A DNA stretch of 64,000 bases from Pseudomonas shirazensis (lineage in GTDB: Bacteria; Pseudomonadota; Gammaproteobacteria; Pseudomonadales; Pseudomonadaceae), in contig NZ_JABWRD020000004.1 in assembly GCF_014268785.2 (NCBI RefSeq), positions 87,470 through 151,469 of the forward strand, given 5' to 3'. The translations under genes and the position numbers were made by a program. Under the pieces are notes generated by a model. That model did not search any database and had not been told where the DNA came from. It saw only the letters and a program-made list of their open reading frames with translations. This document shows, in pieces, positions 18,001 to 26,374 of this stretch (its first letter is position 1; each line of letters opens with the position of its first letter).

Positions 18001-18960
18001 TTCCTCGGCGAGGGCCGTGATCTGGCCGAGCTGACTGCACGCTTTGTTGCCGCCAGCCAGGCGGCGTTGGCCATGCCGCGCACCGAAAAATCCGACCAGC
18101 CAGTGCAGGCCAAGGCCTTTACCCCGGTAGCCGAGACCGCCCAGCAGAAGATCGCCGGGTTGTCGATGACGGTGTATCCGGCGCTGGTCGAGGACAAAGG
18201 CGCGGTGCGCGAAGGGCGTTTTTCGACCCATGCCGAGGCCGAGTTCCAGCACCGCCGGGCGTTGCAGCGGTTGCTCCTGCAGCAGTTGGCAGAGCCGGCC
18301 AAGTTCCTCCGCAGCAAGCTGCCGGGGCTGACCGAGCTGGGCTTGCTGTACCGCGACATGGGCCGGGTCGAGGCCCTGGTCGAGGATATTCTCCTGGCCA
18401 GCCTCGACAGCTGCATCCTCGACGGCGAGGCGCAGTTGCCGCGCGATGGCGCCGGACTGGCGTCGCTGGCCGAGCGCAAGCGCGGCAGCTGGGCGGAGCA
18501 TGCCGAGCGGCTGGCGCGCCTGAGCCTGGAGATCCTCAAGCTGTGGCATGGCCTGCAAAAGCGCTTCAAGGGCAAGATCGACCTGAGTCAGGCGGTTTCG
18601 CTCAACGACATCAAGCAGCAGCTGGCCAACCTGGTCTATCCAGGGTTTATTCGAGAGACACCTGCGCAGTGGCTCAAAGAGCTGCCGCGTTACCTGAAGG
18701 CGATCGAGCTGCGCCTGGAAAAGCTGGGCAGTCAGGTGCAGAAGGACCGGGTCTGGAGTGGCGAGCTGGCCAATCTCTGGGCGCAGTACAAAACCCGTGC
18801 CGACAAGCACGCTCAGGAAGGCAAGCGCGATGAGCAGCTGGTGCTGTATCGCTGGTTGCTGGAAGAGTACCGGGTGTCGTTGTTCGCCCAGCAGTTGGGG
18901 ACCAAGGTTGCGGTTTCGGACAAGCGCCTGAGCAAGCAGTGGAGCCAGGTAGAAGGTTAA
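15055..18960 (+). CDS. hrpA: ATP-dependent RNA helicase HrpA
   Basis: A 1,301-residue DEAH-box helicase, the same size as E. coli HrpA. Walker A GETGSGKTTQLPK is near residue 92, the DEAH box in IIVDEAHERSLN near 192, motif III ITSATID near 220 and motif VI QRKGRCGR near 400. These are followed by the HA2/OB region and a long C-terminal DUF3418 domain. It unwinds RNA and is implicated in mRNA processing and ribosome rescue. It stands alone between divergent and unrelated genes. Confidence 0.97.
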   Translation: MTDNAIDQLLNNLDHAMIADRHRLRRQLHELRKRPDEAKLALWADKVQASFDKVSARQASVPSIRYDDSLPIAAKRDEIKKALSEHQVLIIAGETGSGKTTQLPKICLELGRGSHGQIAHTQPRRIAARSVAARVAEELGTPLGALVGYQVRFEDQSDANTLVKLMTDGILLAETQHDRFLERYDTIIVDEAHERSLNIDFLLGYLKTLLHRRPELKLIITSATIDLERFSKHFDDAPIIEVSGRTYPVDTWYRPLTSEHDEEGNQVEEDLSVDQAILATLDEIAAHERSAGKGPGDVLVFLPGEREIRDAAEMLRKAQLRHTEILPLYARLSPAEQQKIFQSHPGRRVVLATNVAETSLTVPGIRYVIDSGTARISRYSYRAKVQRLPIEAVSQASANQRKGRCGRVEPGICIRLYSEDDFNGRPAFTDPEILRTNLAAVILQMLHLRLGDIDAFPFIEPPDGKAISDGFNLLQELSAVNRENQLTPLGRQLARLPIDPRLGRMLLEGARLGSLQEVLIVTSALSVQDPRERPPERQQAADQAHAQWKDVDSDFAGLVNLWRGFEEQRLALTANPLRNWCRKNFLNYLRLREWRDAHRQLALICRDLQLTVNKEPVDYQRMHKAILSGLLSQIGQKTEEGDYLGARQRRFWIHPSSGIGRKRPQWVMAAELVETTKLYARMVAKIEPDWIEPLAGHLIKKNHFEPHWEKKRGQVVAFEQITLYGLILVGRRPVHYGPIDPVVSRELFIREGLVGGEIQSRAKCLTANKRLLEQLDELEAKARRRDILADEETLYGFYEARLPAEIHQTATFDAWYRMTSQKDANLLIMREEDVLAREASEVTAAQYPDTLKIGDLSLSLSYHFEPNHPRDGVTVRVPAPLLPSLPGERLEWLVPGLLEAKCIALVRSLPKALRKNFVPVPDFVKAALSRMTFGQGSLPQALGQELLRMTGARVSDEAWAEAVELVESHLRMNIEVVDGEGKFLGEGRDLAELTARFVAASQAALAMPRTEKSDQPVQAKAFTPVAETAQQKIAGLSMTVYPALVEDKGAVREGRFSTHAEAEFQHRRALQRLLLQQLAEPAKFLRSKLPGLTELGLLYRDMGRVEALVEDILLASLDSCILDGEAQLPRDGAGLASLAERKRGSWAEHAERLARLSLEILKLWHGLQKRFKGKIDLSQAVSLNDIKQQLANLVYPGFIRETPAQWLKELPRYLKAIELRLEKLGSQVQKDRVWSGELANLWAQYKTRADKHAQEGKRDEQLVLYRWLLEEYRVSLFAQQLGTKVAVSDKRLSKQWSQVEG

Positions 18961-19188
18961 ATTGCTGAAGTTGTGGCAAACTCGCTGCAGGTTTCAGCGA
19001 GACCTGGCCAGGCCGGCATGGGCAGCAATGCGCCGATGCAGGTGTGGCCAGGCGCAACGTTCGAAGGCACAGCCTTCGGCCGTTTCAATGCAGACAATTA
19101 CAGGTTCAACTTGGTACCAAGGTGCCATTAGCCAAACCCTATTTCGGCCAACGCCCCAGCGTGATGGCCTTCGACCAGAGGAACGATC

Positions 19189-20310
19189 GTGCATAACGTC
19201 GTGATCAGCGGCACCGGCCTGTTTACTCCGGCCCAGAGCATTTCCAATGAAGAACTGGTGGAGTCGTTCAACACCTGGGTGCAGCAGTTCAATGCCGACA
19301 ACGCCGACGCCATCGAGCGTGGCGAGGTCGAGGCTCAGGCCGAATCCAATGCAGCCTTTATCGAAAAGGCTTCGGGCATCAAGAGCCGCTTCGTCATGGA
19401 CAAGGCCGGCATCCTCGACCCGCAGCGGATGAAGCCGCTGCTGCCTGAGCGCAGCAACGAAGAACAGTCGATCCTCTGCGAGATGGCCGTGAGCGCGGCG
19501 CTGATGGCATTGCAACGCGCTGGCCGCACTGCGGCCGATGTCGATGGCGTGATCGTCGCCTGCTCCAACCTGCAGCGGCCATACCCGGCCATCGCCATCG
19601 AAGTGCAAGCTGCGTTGGGCATCCAGGGCTTTGCCTTCGACATGAACGTGGCCTGCTCCTCGGCGACTTTCGGCATCCAGACCGCCGCCAACAGCGTGCA
19701 GCTGGGGCAGGCGCGGGCGGTGCTGATGGTCAACCCGGAGGTGTGCACCGCGCACCTGAACTTCCGTGATCGCGACAGCCATTTCATCTTTGGTGACGGC
19801 GCCACGGCAGTGCTGATCGAGCGTGCCGACCTGGCGACCTCGGCGCACCAGTTCGAGATTGTCAGCAGCAAGTTGCTGACCCAGTTCTCCAACAACATCC
19901 GCAACAACTTTGGCTTCCTCAACCGCACTGCCGAAGACGGCGAAGGTGCTGCCGACAAGCTGTTCGTGCAGGAAGGCCGCAAGGTGTTCCGCGAAGTGTG
20001 CCCGATGGTGGCCGAGCTGATTGCTCAGCATTTGGCCGAGAACGATCTGCAGGCCAGTGACGTGCGCAGGTTCTGGCTGCATCAGGCCAACCTGAGCATG
20101 AACCATCTGATCGTGAAGAAGCTGGTCGGCCACGAGGTGGCTGAAGAGGATGCGCCGGTGATTCTTGATCGGTATGCCAATACCAGCTCGGCGGGCTCGG
20201 TGATTGCCCTGCATTTGTATCAGGATGATCTGCCCAAGGGCGCGTTGGGCGTACTGAGTTCGTTTGGGGCGGGGTATTCGATTGGCAGCGTGATCCTGCG
20301 CAAGCTGTGA
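19189..20310 (+). CDS. FabH-like beta-ketoacyl-ACP synthase (PA3286-type)
   Basis: A 373-residue thiolase-fold synthase. The catalytic Cys is C156 in MNVACSSATFG; the His lies in WLHQANLSMN and the Asn in YANTSSAGS. It is longer than FabH, with an insertion near residues 25-60. Its position near hrpA and the fadD pair matches PA3286, reported to condense octanoyl-CoA from beta-oxidation with malonyl-ACP and so shunt degraded fatty acids back into synthesis. The function here is inferred from family and gene order. GAGGAACGATC precedes the ATG. Confidence 0.87.
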   Translation: MHNVVISGTGLFTPAQSISNEELVESFNTWVQQFNADNADAIERGEVEAQAESNAAFIEKASGIKSRFVMDKAGILDPQRMKPLLPERSNEEQSILCEMAVSAALMALQRAGRTAADVDGVIVACSNLQRPYPAIAIEVQAALGIQGFAFDMNVACSSATFGIQTAANSVQLGQARAVLMVNPEVCTAHLNFRDRDSHFIFGDGATAVLIERADLATSAHQFEIVSSKLLTQFSNNIRNNFGFLNRTAEDGEGAADKLFVQEGRKVFREVCPMVAELIAQHLAENDLQASDVRRFWLHQANLSMNHLIVKKLVGHEVAEEDAPVILDRYANTSSAGSVIALHLYQDDLPKGALGVLSSFGAGYSIGSVILRKL

Positions 20311-20321
20311 TCTAACAGCGA

Positions 20322-20425
20322 GGCTGCTTTGCAGCCCTTCGCGGGTGAACCCGCTCCCACAGGTTTCGGCGGCGCTGCAGATCCCTGTGGGAGCGGGCTT
20401 GCCCGCGAAGGGCTGCGTAGCAGCC
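20322..20425. repeat. Paired REP elements (BIME-like)
   Basis: Two copies of the P. putida-type REP, in inverted orientation at 20322-20363 and 20384-20425. Each has the core CTGTGGGAGCGGGC (or its complement) flanked by CCCGCGAAGGGC and a GGCTGC hairpin. They lie between convergent genes, so they may act as transcription terminators or stabilise 3' ends. Confidence 0.9.
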
Positions 20426-20438
20426 CCAGATTACTCGG

Positions 20439-21683
20439 TTAGAACTTGGCTTCCAGATCCACCTGCAGGGTGTCGACATCGGCATTGCTGTTCGGCAGCT
20501 GCGACAGGTCGGTCTTGGCCATCAGATAAGCAGCGCCCACCGAGAAGTTCTTGTCGATTTCGTAACCGACCTTGAACTTGTGCCCACGCGAACCGGTGTA
20601 GCCGTTGCCGAAGTCAGAGTCGGTAAACAGGCTGACCACAGCGTTGCGTTGCACGTCGCGGTAGTTGTAATCCAGGCTCCAGGCGCCCAGCTTGGTCTTC
20701 AGACCCGCCAACCAGGCCTGATCTTCGCCATCGGTGCTGTCGGTGTTCTTCACGTACTGACCATAGGCCGAGAGTGGCAGCGCCAGGCCGGTCAGGTCGA
20801 TCTGGCCAAAGCCTTCAACCAGGTTGAACTCGTTGGTGGTGTTGCCGAACGAGCGCAGGATGGTCGCTTCCTTGTCATTGTCGTAACCGTAGATGCTGGC
20901 GCCAACGGTGACCTTGAGCGTGTCTGCCGGAGCGAAGCGTGCACCCAGCTGGCCGTGGTAGACCTGTGCGTCATGCTTGTACTGCACGCCGTCGCCGTCG
21001 ACGTTGTCCTTGAGAGTGTACTGACCGGCGCTGGCAAACACCTCGGCACCGCCCAGGTCGGTCTTGTAGGTAGCCGCCACGCCTTCCGGGTTGATGTCGC
21101 TGTCCCAGATGATGTCGCCCATGCTCACCCATGGCTGAGCCATTTTACCGCCGATCAAATGCAGGCCGGGCAGGGCAGTCGGGTGCCAGTCGAGGTAAGC
21201 CAGGTCGACCCACAGCGACTTCTTGTCGAAGTAGTTGTCCAGGCTCTGGTTGGTCGAACGGCGGTCGGCGCTGCTACCGGTGGCGATACGCACGCCTGCA
21301 TCGACCTGTGGGTTGATCTCGCTGTAGAAGCCGACGCGAGCACGCACGCGCTGACGGTCCTGGTTGCCGCTGGAGGCGTTCGGGTCATCGACATTGACGT
21401 CTTCGTAACGCAGGCGCACATCGCCTTTGATCTGGGTCTTGGCCGCCCAGGCGACTTTCTGTTCGAAGGAGCTCATGCGTTCGGCCTGGGCTTTCTGCGT
21501 GGCTTTTTCCTTGGTTTCCTGAGACAGGTCGGCCTGCAGCTCGTTGTACTGTGCCTGGTTGATCGAACCATTGGCGCGCAGCATCTCGAGCAGCTTGGCG
21601 TCGACTGCAGCACTGGCTGGAGTACTCAGAGCCAGCATCAGACCGGTCAGGCTCACTCCAGTTAGTGTAGAAACAAGACGCAT
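20439..21683 (-). CDS. Putative outer-membrane porin
   Basis: A 414-residue protein starting at MRLVSTLTGVSLTGLMLALS; a signal peptide likely ends at PASA-AVDAK. GGGAGAAC precedes the ATG, favouring this start over the upstream frame extension. An N-terminal coiled segment (residues 25-70, Gln/Glu/Lys rich) leads into alternating beta strands, ending with a phenylalanine (VDLEAKF) as expected for an outer-membrane barrel. It fits the 'putative porin' family with an N-terminal trimerising helix. The substrate is unknown. Confidence 0.85.
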   Translation of the reverse strand: MRLVSTLTGVSLTGLMLALSTPASAAVDAKLLEMLRANGSINQAQYNELQADLSQETKEKATQKAQAERMSSFEQKVAWAAKTQIKGDVRLRYEDVNVDDPNASSGNQDRQRVRARVGFYSEINPQVDAGVRIATGSSADRRSTNQSLDNYFDKKSLWVDLAYLDWHPTALPGLHLIGGKMAQPWVSMGDIIWDSDINPEGVAATYKTDLGGAEVFASAGQYTLKDNVDGDGVQYKHDAQVYHGQLGARFAPADTLKVTVGASIYGYDNDKEATILRSFGNTTNEFNLVEGFGQIDLTGLALPLSAYGQYVKNTDSTDGEDQAWLAGLKTKLGAWSLDYNYRDVQRNAVVSLFTDSDFGNGYTGSRGHKFKVGYEIDKNFSVGAAYLMAKTDLSQLPNSNADVDTLQVDLEAKF

Positions 21684-21923
21684 AAAGTTCTCCCGTGTTG
21701 AGCAATATGGGGAGGCTTGGACGCCCACCCCCGAGTTGGCAATTCTGCGCAAAGCGCCTGAATAGACAGGTCGCCGCGGTTTCGAAAACAGGCGCAAGTA
21801 TTGCGGGGGGCAATGACAGAATAATGTCTATTTAGTGGCACTGCGGTTAAACAGTCCGCCTGGATTTGTCAGTGGCGCCATCCTTGCCGGATACTGGCGG
21901 CCACCTCGACGAGCGCTTATATC

Positions 21924-23051
21924 GTGATCAGCTTGTACAGCCTTGCCCACATCCGCGACCTGCCAGCCGCTAGCTGGGATGCACTGGTGCCCGCCGGCCA
22001 GCCGTTTTTGCGGCATGCGTTTCTCAGTGCCATGGAAGACAGCGGCAGTGTGGTACGGGCCACCGGCTGGGCCGCCGAGCACCTGGTGCTGGAGCGCGAC
22101 GGCGAGGTGCGCGCGCTGTTGCCGGCCTATCGCAAGTGGCATTCTTTTGGCGAGTATGTGTTCGACCATGGCTGGGCGGATGCCTGTGCCCGGGCCGGTA
22201 TCGCCTACTACCCCAAACTGCTCGGCGCGGTGCCGTTCAGCCCGGTCAGTGGCCCACGCTTGCTGATGCAGGACGCAGCCGACGGCTTGCTGTTGTTGCA
22301 GGCGTTGCCTGAATACCTGAACAAGGGCGGCTTGTCCGGCGCGCACATCAACTTCACCGACACCGCGCTGGATCAGACCATCGCCGGCTTGCCGGGATGG
22401 CTGGAGCGCCTCGGTTGTCAGTTTCACTGGCGCAACCGCGGCTATCGGGATTTCCAGGACTTTCTCGACACCCTCAGCTCACGCAAACGCAAGCAGATGC
22501 GCAAAGAGCGTGAGCAGGTGGTTGGCCACGGTATCGACTTCCAGTGGTACCGCGGTGATCAGCTTAGTGAGCTGCAGTGGGACTTTGTCTACCTGTGCTA
22601 CGCCAACACCTACACCATCCGCGGGCGGGCGCCGTATCTGACCCGTGAGTTCTTCAGCCTGCTGGCCGAGCGCATGCCCGAGGCCATCCGCGTGGTAATT
22701 GCGCGTCAGGCCGGCCGCGATGTGGCCATGGCCTTGAGCCTGGCCGGCGGCGACAGCCTGTTCGGGCGCTACTGGGGCGGCCTGGATGAGTTCGACCGGC
22801 TGCACTTCGAGACCTGTTTTTACCAGGGCATGGACTTCGCTATCGCTGAAGGGCTGCAACGTTTTGATGCTGGCGCGCAGGGCGAGCACAAGCTGATTCG
22901 CGGCTTCGAGCCAGTCATCACTCGCTCGTGGCATTACCTGCTGCATCCAGGCTTGCGGGAGGCGGTTGCGGAGTTTCTGCAGCAGGAGGGGGAGGGGGTC
23001 AGAGCCTACGCCGAAGAGGCGCGGAGCCTGCTGCCTTATCGTCAGGAGTAA
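21924..23051 (+). CDS. FemAB-like GNAT-fold protein
   Basis: A 375-residue protein from a GTG start. Two GNAT-like halves (PFLRHAFLSAMEDSGSV near the N-terminus; SSRKRKQMRKEREQV and SLFGRYWGGLDEFDRLHFE later) match the uncharacterised FemAB-like family (DUF482). Relatives resemble peptidoglycan interpeptide ligases, but no reaction is established for this group. It is monocistronic between the divergent porin and the convergent ABC exporter. Confidence 0.82.
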   Translation: MISLYSLAHIRDLPAASWDALVPAGQPFLRHAFLSAMEDSGSVVRATGWAAEHLVLERDGEVRALLPAYRKWHSFGEYVFDHGWADACARAGIAYYPKLLGAVPFSPVSGPRLLMQDAADGLLLLQALPEYLNKGGLSGAHINFTDTALDQTIAGLPGWLERLGCQFHWRNRGYRDFQDFLDTLSSRKRKQMRKEREQVVGHGIDFQWYRGDQLSELQWDFVYLCYANTYTIRGRAPYLTREFFSLLAERMPEAIRVVIARQAGRDVAMALSLAGGDSLFGRYWGGLDEFDRLHFETCFYQGMDFAIAEGLQRFDAGAQGEHKLIRGFEPVITRSWHYLLHPGLREAVAEFLQQEGEGVRAYAEEARSLLPYRQE

Positions 23052-23102
23052 GGCGCAGCAAGGTATACGCCGAGCCTGTGCAGGCCCGGCGCGACAATGC
23101 TG

Positions 23103-24941
23103 TCAGTCGACCCCGACGAAGCCGCCCGTCTGGTGGTGCCACAAGCGTGCATACAAGCCCTGATGGGCGAGCAGTTCGGCGTGGGTGCCGGTCTCGACCA
23201 CATGGCCTTGGTCAAGCACGACCAGTCGATCCATGCGTGCGATGGTCGACAGTCGGTGGGCAATGGCGATCACCGTCTTGCCTTGCATCAGCGTCTCCAG
23301 GCTCTCCTGAATAGCCGCTTCCACCTCTGAGTCGAGCGCCGAGGTGGCTTCGTCCATGATCAGGATCGGCGCGTTCTTCAGCAGTACCCGGGCAATCGCG
23401 ATGCGCTGGCGCTGGCCACCCGAGAGCTTGACCCCGCGCTCGCCCACATGCGCATCGAAGCCGGTGCGGCCCTGCGAGTCGGACAACTGGCCGATGAAGT
23501 CATCGGCCCTGGCCCCGCGCACGGCAGCCCAGACTTCCTCGTCGCTCGCGTCGGGCCTGCCGTACAGCAGGTTGTCGCGGATCGAGCGGTGCAGCAACGA
23601 GGTATCCTGGGTGATCATGCCGATCTGTGCGCGCAAGCTGGCCTGGTTGACCTCGGCGATGTTCTGCCCATCGATCAGGATGCGCCCGCTTTCAACGTCG
23701 TACAGACGCAGCAGCAGGTTGACCAGAGTCGACTTGCCGGCGCCGGACGGGCCGATCAGGCCGATCTTCTCACCCGGACGAATATCCAGGTTCAGGCCAT
23801 CGATGACCCTGCGACCCTTGCCATAGTTGAAGCCGACGTTGTCGAAGCGCACCGCGCCGCGCGTCACTTTAAGCGCTGGTGCCTGCGGCTGGTCGGTGAC
23901 CGTGACCGGCTGGGCAATGGTCTGCAGGCCGTCCTGGACCATGCCGATATTCTCGAAGATGCCGTTGACCACCCACATGATCCAGCCCGACATGTTGACG
24001 ATGCGGATCGCCAGGCCGGTCGCGAGGGCAATGGCACCCACGGTAATCAGCGAGTTGCTCCACAGCCACAGCGCCAGGCCGGTGGTGGTGACTACCAGCA
24101 AACCGTTGAGCGTGGTGATGACCACATCCATGCTGGTGATCACGCGCGAGGCCAGCTGGGTTTTCTCGGTCTGCTCGCTGATCGCTTCACGGGCGTACTG
24201 CTGCTCGTAGTCGGTATGGGCAAACAGCTTGAGGGTAGTGATGTTGGTGTAGCCGTCGACGATCCGACCCATCAGCTTGGAGCGGGCATCCGAAGACACC
24301 ACCGCCCGCGCCTTTACCCTAGGTACGAAGTAACAGAGCGCGCCGATGTAGCAGGCGATCCACACCAGCAGCGGCACCATCAGGCGCCAGTCGGCTTCGG
24401 CGAACAGCACCAGCGCACTGATCGCGTAGATCAGCACGTGCCACAGCGCATCCACCGCCTGCACTGCCGAGTCGCGCAGCGAGTTGCCGGTCTGCATGAT
24501 GCGCTGGGCGATGCGCCCGGCGAAGTCGTTCTGGAAGAAGTTCATGCTCTGCTTGAGCACGTAGTTGTGGTTTTGCCAGCGAATCATGCTGGTCATGCCC
24601 GGGCTGATGGTCTGGTGCACCAGCAGGTCATGCAGGCCGAAAAACAGCGGCCTGATCAGCAGCACCACCACCAGCATCCACAGCAGCTCGGCGCCGTGCA
24701 GGCTGAAGAAGTTCGGGTCCGGGGTGCCCTGGGCGAGGTCGATGATCCGGCTCAGGTAGCCGAACATCGCCACCTCGATCAGCGCTGCGACCAGGCCGAC
24801 GATCAGCAGGGCAACGAAGCTTGGCCAGACCTGACGCAGGTAGTACAGGTAGAAGGCCCACACCGTACTTGGTGGAGCCTCGCTCGGGGCGTCACGGAAG
24901 ATATCGATGAGCTTTTCGAAACGGCGGTACAGCATGGGCAT
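23103..24941 (-). CDS. ABC exporter, fused membrane and ATPase domains
   Basis: A 612-residue half-transporter. Six transmembrane segments occupy residues 35-330, and the nucleotide-binding domain starts near 355. Walker A is GPSGAGKST, the signature LSGGQRQRIAIAR, and Walker B ILIMDEATSALD. It probably works as a homodimer of the MsbA/multidrug type. The gene order exporter-ppiA-hydrolase-LysR-azoR mirrors PA3228-PA3223 in P. aeruginosa. The cargo is unknown. Confidence 0.92.
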   Translation of the reverse strand: MPMLYRRFEKLIDIFRDAPSEAPPSTVWAFYLYYLRQVWPSFVALLIVGLVAALIEVAMFGYLSRIIDLAQGTPDPNFFSLHGAELLWMLVVVLLIRPLFFGLHDLLVHQTISPGMTSMIRWQNHNYVLKQSMNFFQNDFAGRIAQRIMQTGNSLRDSAVQAVDALWHVLIYAISALVLFAEADWRLMVPLLVWIACYIGALCYFVPRVKARAVVSSDARSKLMGRIVDGYTNITTLKLFAHTDYEQQYAREAISEQTEKTQLASRVITSMDVVITTLNGLLVVTTTGLALWLWSNSLITVGAIALATGLAIRIVNMSGWIMWVVNGIFENIGMVQDGLQTIAQPVTVTDQPQAPALKVTRGAVRFDNVGFNYGKGRRVIDGLNLDIRPGEKIGLIGPSGAGKSTLVNLLLRLYDVESGRILIDGQNIAEVNQASLRAQIGMITQDTSLLHRSIRDNLLYGRPDASDEEVWAAVRGARADDFIGQLSDSQGRTGFDAHVGERGVKLSGGQRQRIAIARVLLKNAPILIMDEATSALDSEVEAAIQESLETLMQGKTVIAIAHRLSTIARMDRLVVLDQGHVVETGTHAELLAHQGLYARLWHHQTGGFVGVD

Positions 24942-24997
24942 TGCAACTCCTGTTCTACCCGACCGCAGGCAGTATCACGTCCCTGTGAAACCTTCGG

Positions 24998-25555
24998 TCA
25001 GTCGATGCGTTTGGCGGACTTGATGAACACCGGGTCAGCCGGGACATCACGCATGCCTTTTTTCACGGTGGTCTGCGAATTGACGATCTGATCGACCACT
25101 TCCATACCCTTGGTGACCTTGCCGAACACTGCATAGCCAGCGTCACGGCCCGGGTCGAGGAAGGCGTTGTCATTCACGTTGATGAAGAACTGGCTGGTGG
25201 CCGAGTTCGGGTTGGACGTGCGCGCCATCGACAAAGTGCCGCGGGTGTTGCGCAGGCCATTGCTGGCTTCGTTCTTGATCGGGTCTTTGGTGTCCTTCTG
25301 CACCATCTGCTCGGTGAAGCCACCGCCCTGCACCATGAAGCCCGGAATGACCCGGTGGAAGATGGTGTTGTTATAGAAGCCGCTGTCCACGTACTGCAGG
25401 AAGTTTTTGGTGCTGATCGGTGCTTTTTCGGCGTTCAGCTCGATTTCGACCGGACCGAAGCTGGTGTCGAGCAGCACGTGCGGGGTCTTGTCCGAGGCCA
25501 GGACGCTAGTGGCAAAAGCAACCGAACAGGCAGCGAGCAGAATTTTTTTCAGCAT
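24998..25555 (-). CDS. ppiA: Periplasmic peptidyl-prolyl cis-trans isomerase (cyclophilin)
   Basis: A 185-residue protein with a signal peptide (MLKKILLAACSVAFATSVLA). The cyclophilin core is clear: FHRVIPGFMVQGGGF with the catalytic Arg, LSMARTSNPNSATSQFFIN, and AVFGKVTKGMEVVD. It catalyses proline isomerisation of periplasmic proteins. Its start codon overlaps the end of the upstream hydrolase gene by 7 bp, implying coupled translation. Confidence 0.94.
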   Translation of the reverse strand: MLKKILLAACSVAFATSVLASDKTPHVLLDTSFGPVEIELNAEKAPISTKNFLQYVDSGFYNNTIFHRVIPGFMVQGGGFTEQMVQKDTKDPIKNEASNGLRNTRGTLSMARTSNPNSATSQFFINVNDNAFLDPGRDAGYAVFGKVTKGMEVVDQIVNSQTTVKKGMRDVPADPVFIKSAKRID

Positions 25556-26361
25556 GGGCTCAAAGATCCTTGAGAGGTGGAAATGCTAGTGAGGAACTGC
25601 AGCAGGGTCTGGTTGAAGACCTCGGCTTGATCAAGCGGCGTAGCGTGCCGCGAATCTTCGATTACCGCCAGCCTGGCGTGCGGGATCCGTTCGACATAAC
25701 GCTGTTTTAGTTGTACCGGGGTGTAATCGTGGTCGGCGGCGATCACCAGGGTGGGACACTGGATCTGGTCGATGCGTTCCGCCACGCCCCAGTCGACGAT
25801 GGCGTCGAAGCTCCTCAGGTAGGCGCGCTTGTCGTTGCGCGCCCAGCGCTGGATCATCTTCTCCCGCAGGTCAGCCTGCTCGGGTTTGGGGAACAGGCGC
25901 GCAGCCAGGCCTTTGCCCACCGTCTCGACACTCAAGGCGCGGGCGAGGGCCCAGCGCTTGGCCCACCAGAGCCAATCGCTGCGGGTGCGCCGTTTGACTT
26001 CGGGGGCGCTGTTGACGATGCACAGGCTGCGCAACCAGCGCGGGTGATCGACGGCGAACTGAAAGCCGATCATGCCCCCCATCGACAAGCCAACCAGGTG
26101 CACCGGGCCGGTCTGCAGGTGTTCGAGCAGGGCCAGCAGGTCTTCGCTGAAGGTTGCGATCTGGTAGCCGTCGACGGGTTTGTCCGAGCGGCCATGGCCG
26201 CGGCTGTCGAGCAGGATCACCCGGTAGTGCTGACTCAGCAGCGGCACCTGCAGCTCCCAGTCGAGGCTGCTCGAACCGAGGCCATGCAGCAGCGCCAGCG
26301 GTTCGCCCTGACCGTATTGCTGGTAGTGCAGGGTGCAGCCTTCATGTTCGAAATAGGCCAT
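25549..26361 (-). CDS. Alpha/beta hydrolase
   Basis: A 270-residue protein starting at MAYFEHEGCTLHYQQYG. It shows LLHGLGSSSLDWE, the nucleophile elbow GLSMGGMIGFQ with its serine, a late Asp in AADHDYTP and a His in SRHATPLDQ. The family includes esterases and dioxygenase-pathway lactonases; the substrate is unassigned. It overlaps the ppiA start and follows a LysR gene by 13 bp, so the three minus-strand genes may be co-transcribed. Confidence 0.9.
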   Translation of the reverse strand: MAYFEHEGCTLHYQQYGQGEPLALLHGLGSSSLDWELQVPLLSQHYRVILLDSRGHGRSDKPVDGYQIATFSEDLLALLEHLQTGPVHLVGLSMGGMIGFQFAVDHPRWLRSLCIVNSAPEVKRRTRSDWLWWAKRWALARALSVETVGKGLAARLFPKPEQADLREKMIQRWARNDKRAYLRSFDAIVDWGVAERIDQIQCPTLVIAADHDYTPVQLKQRYVERIPHARLAVIEDSRHATPLDQAEVFNQTLLQFLTSISTSQGSLSPC

Positions 26362-26374
26362 GGGCGCGGGCTTC

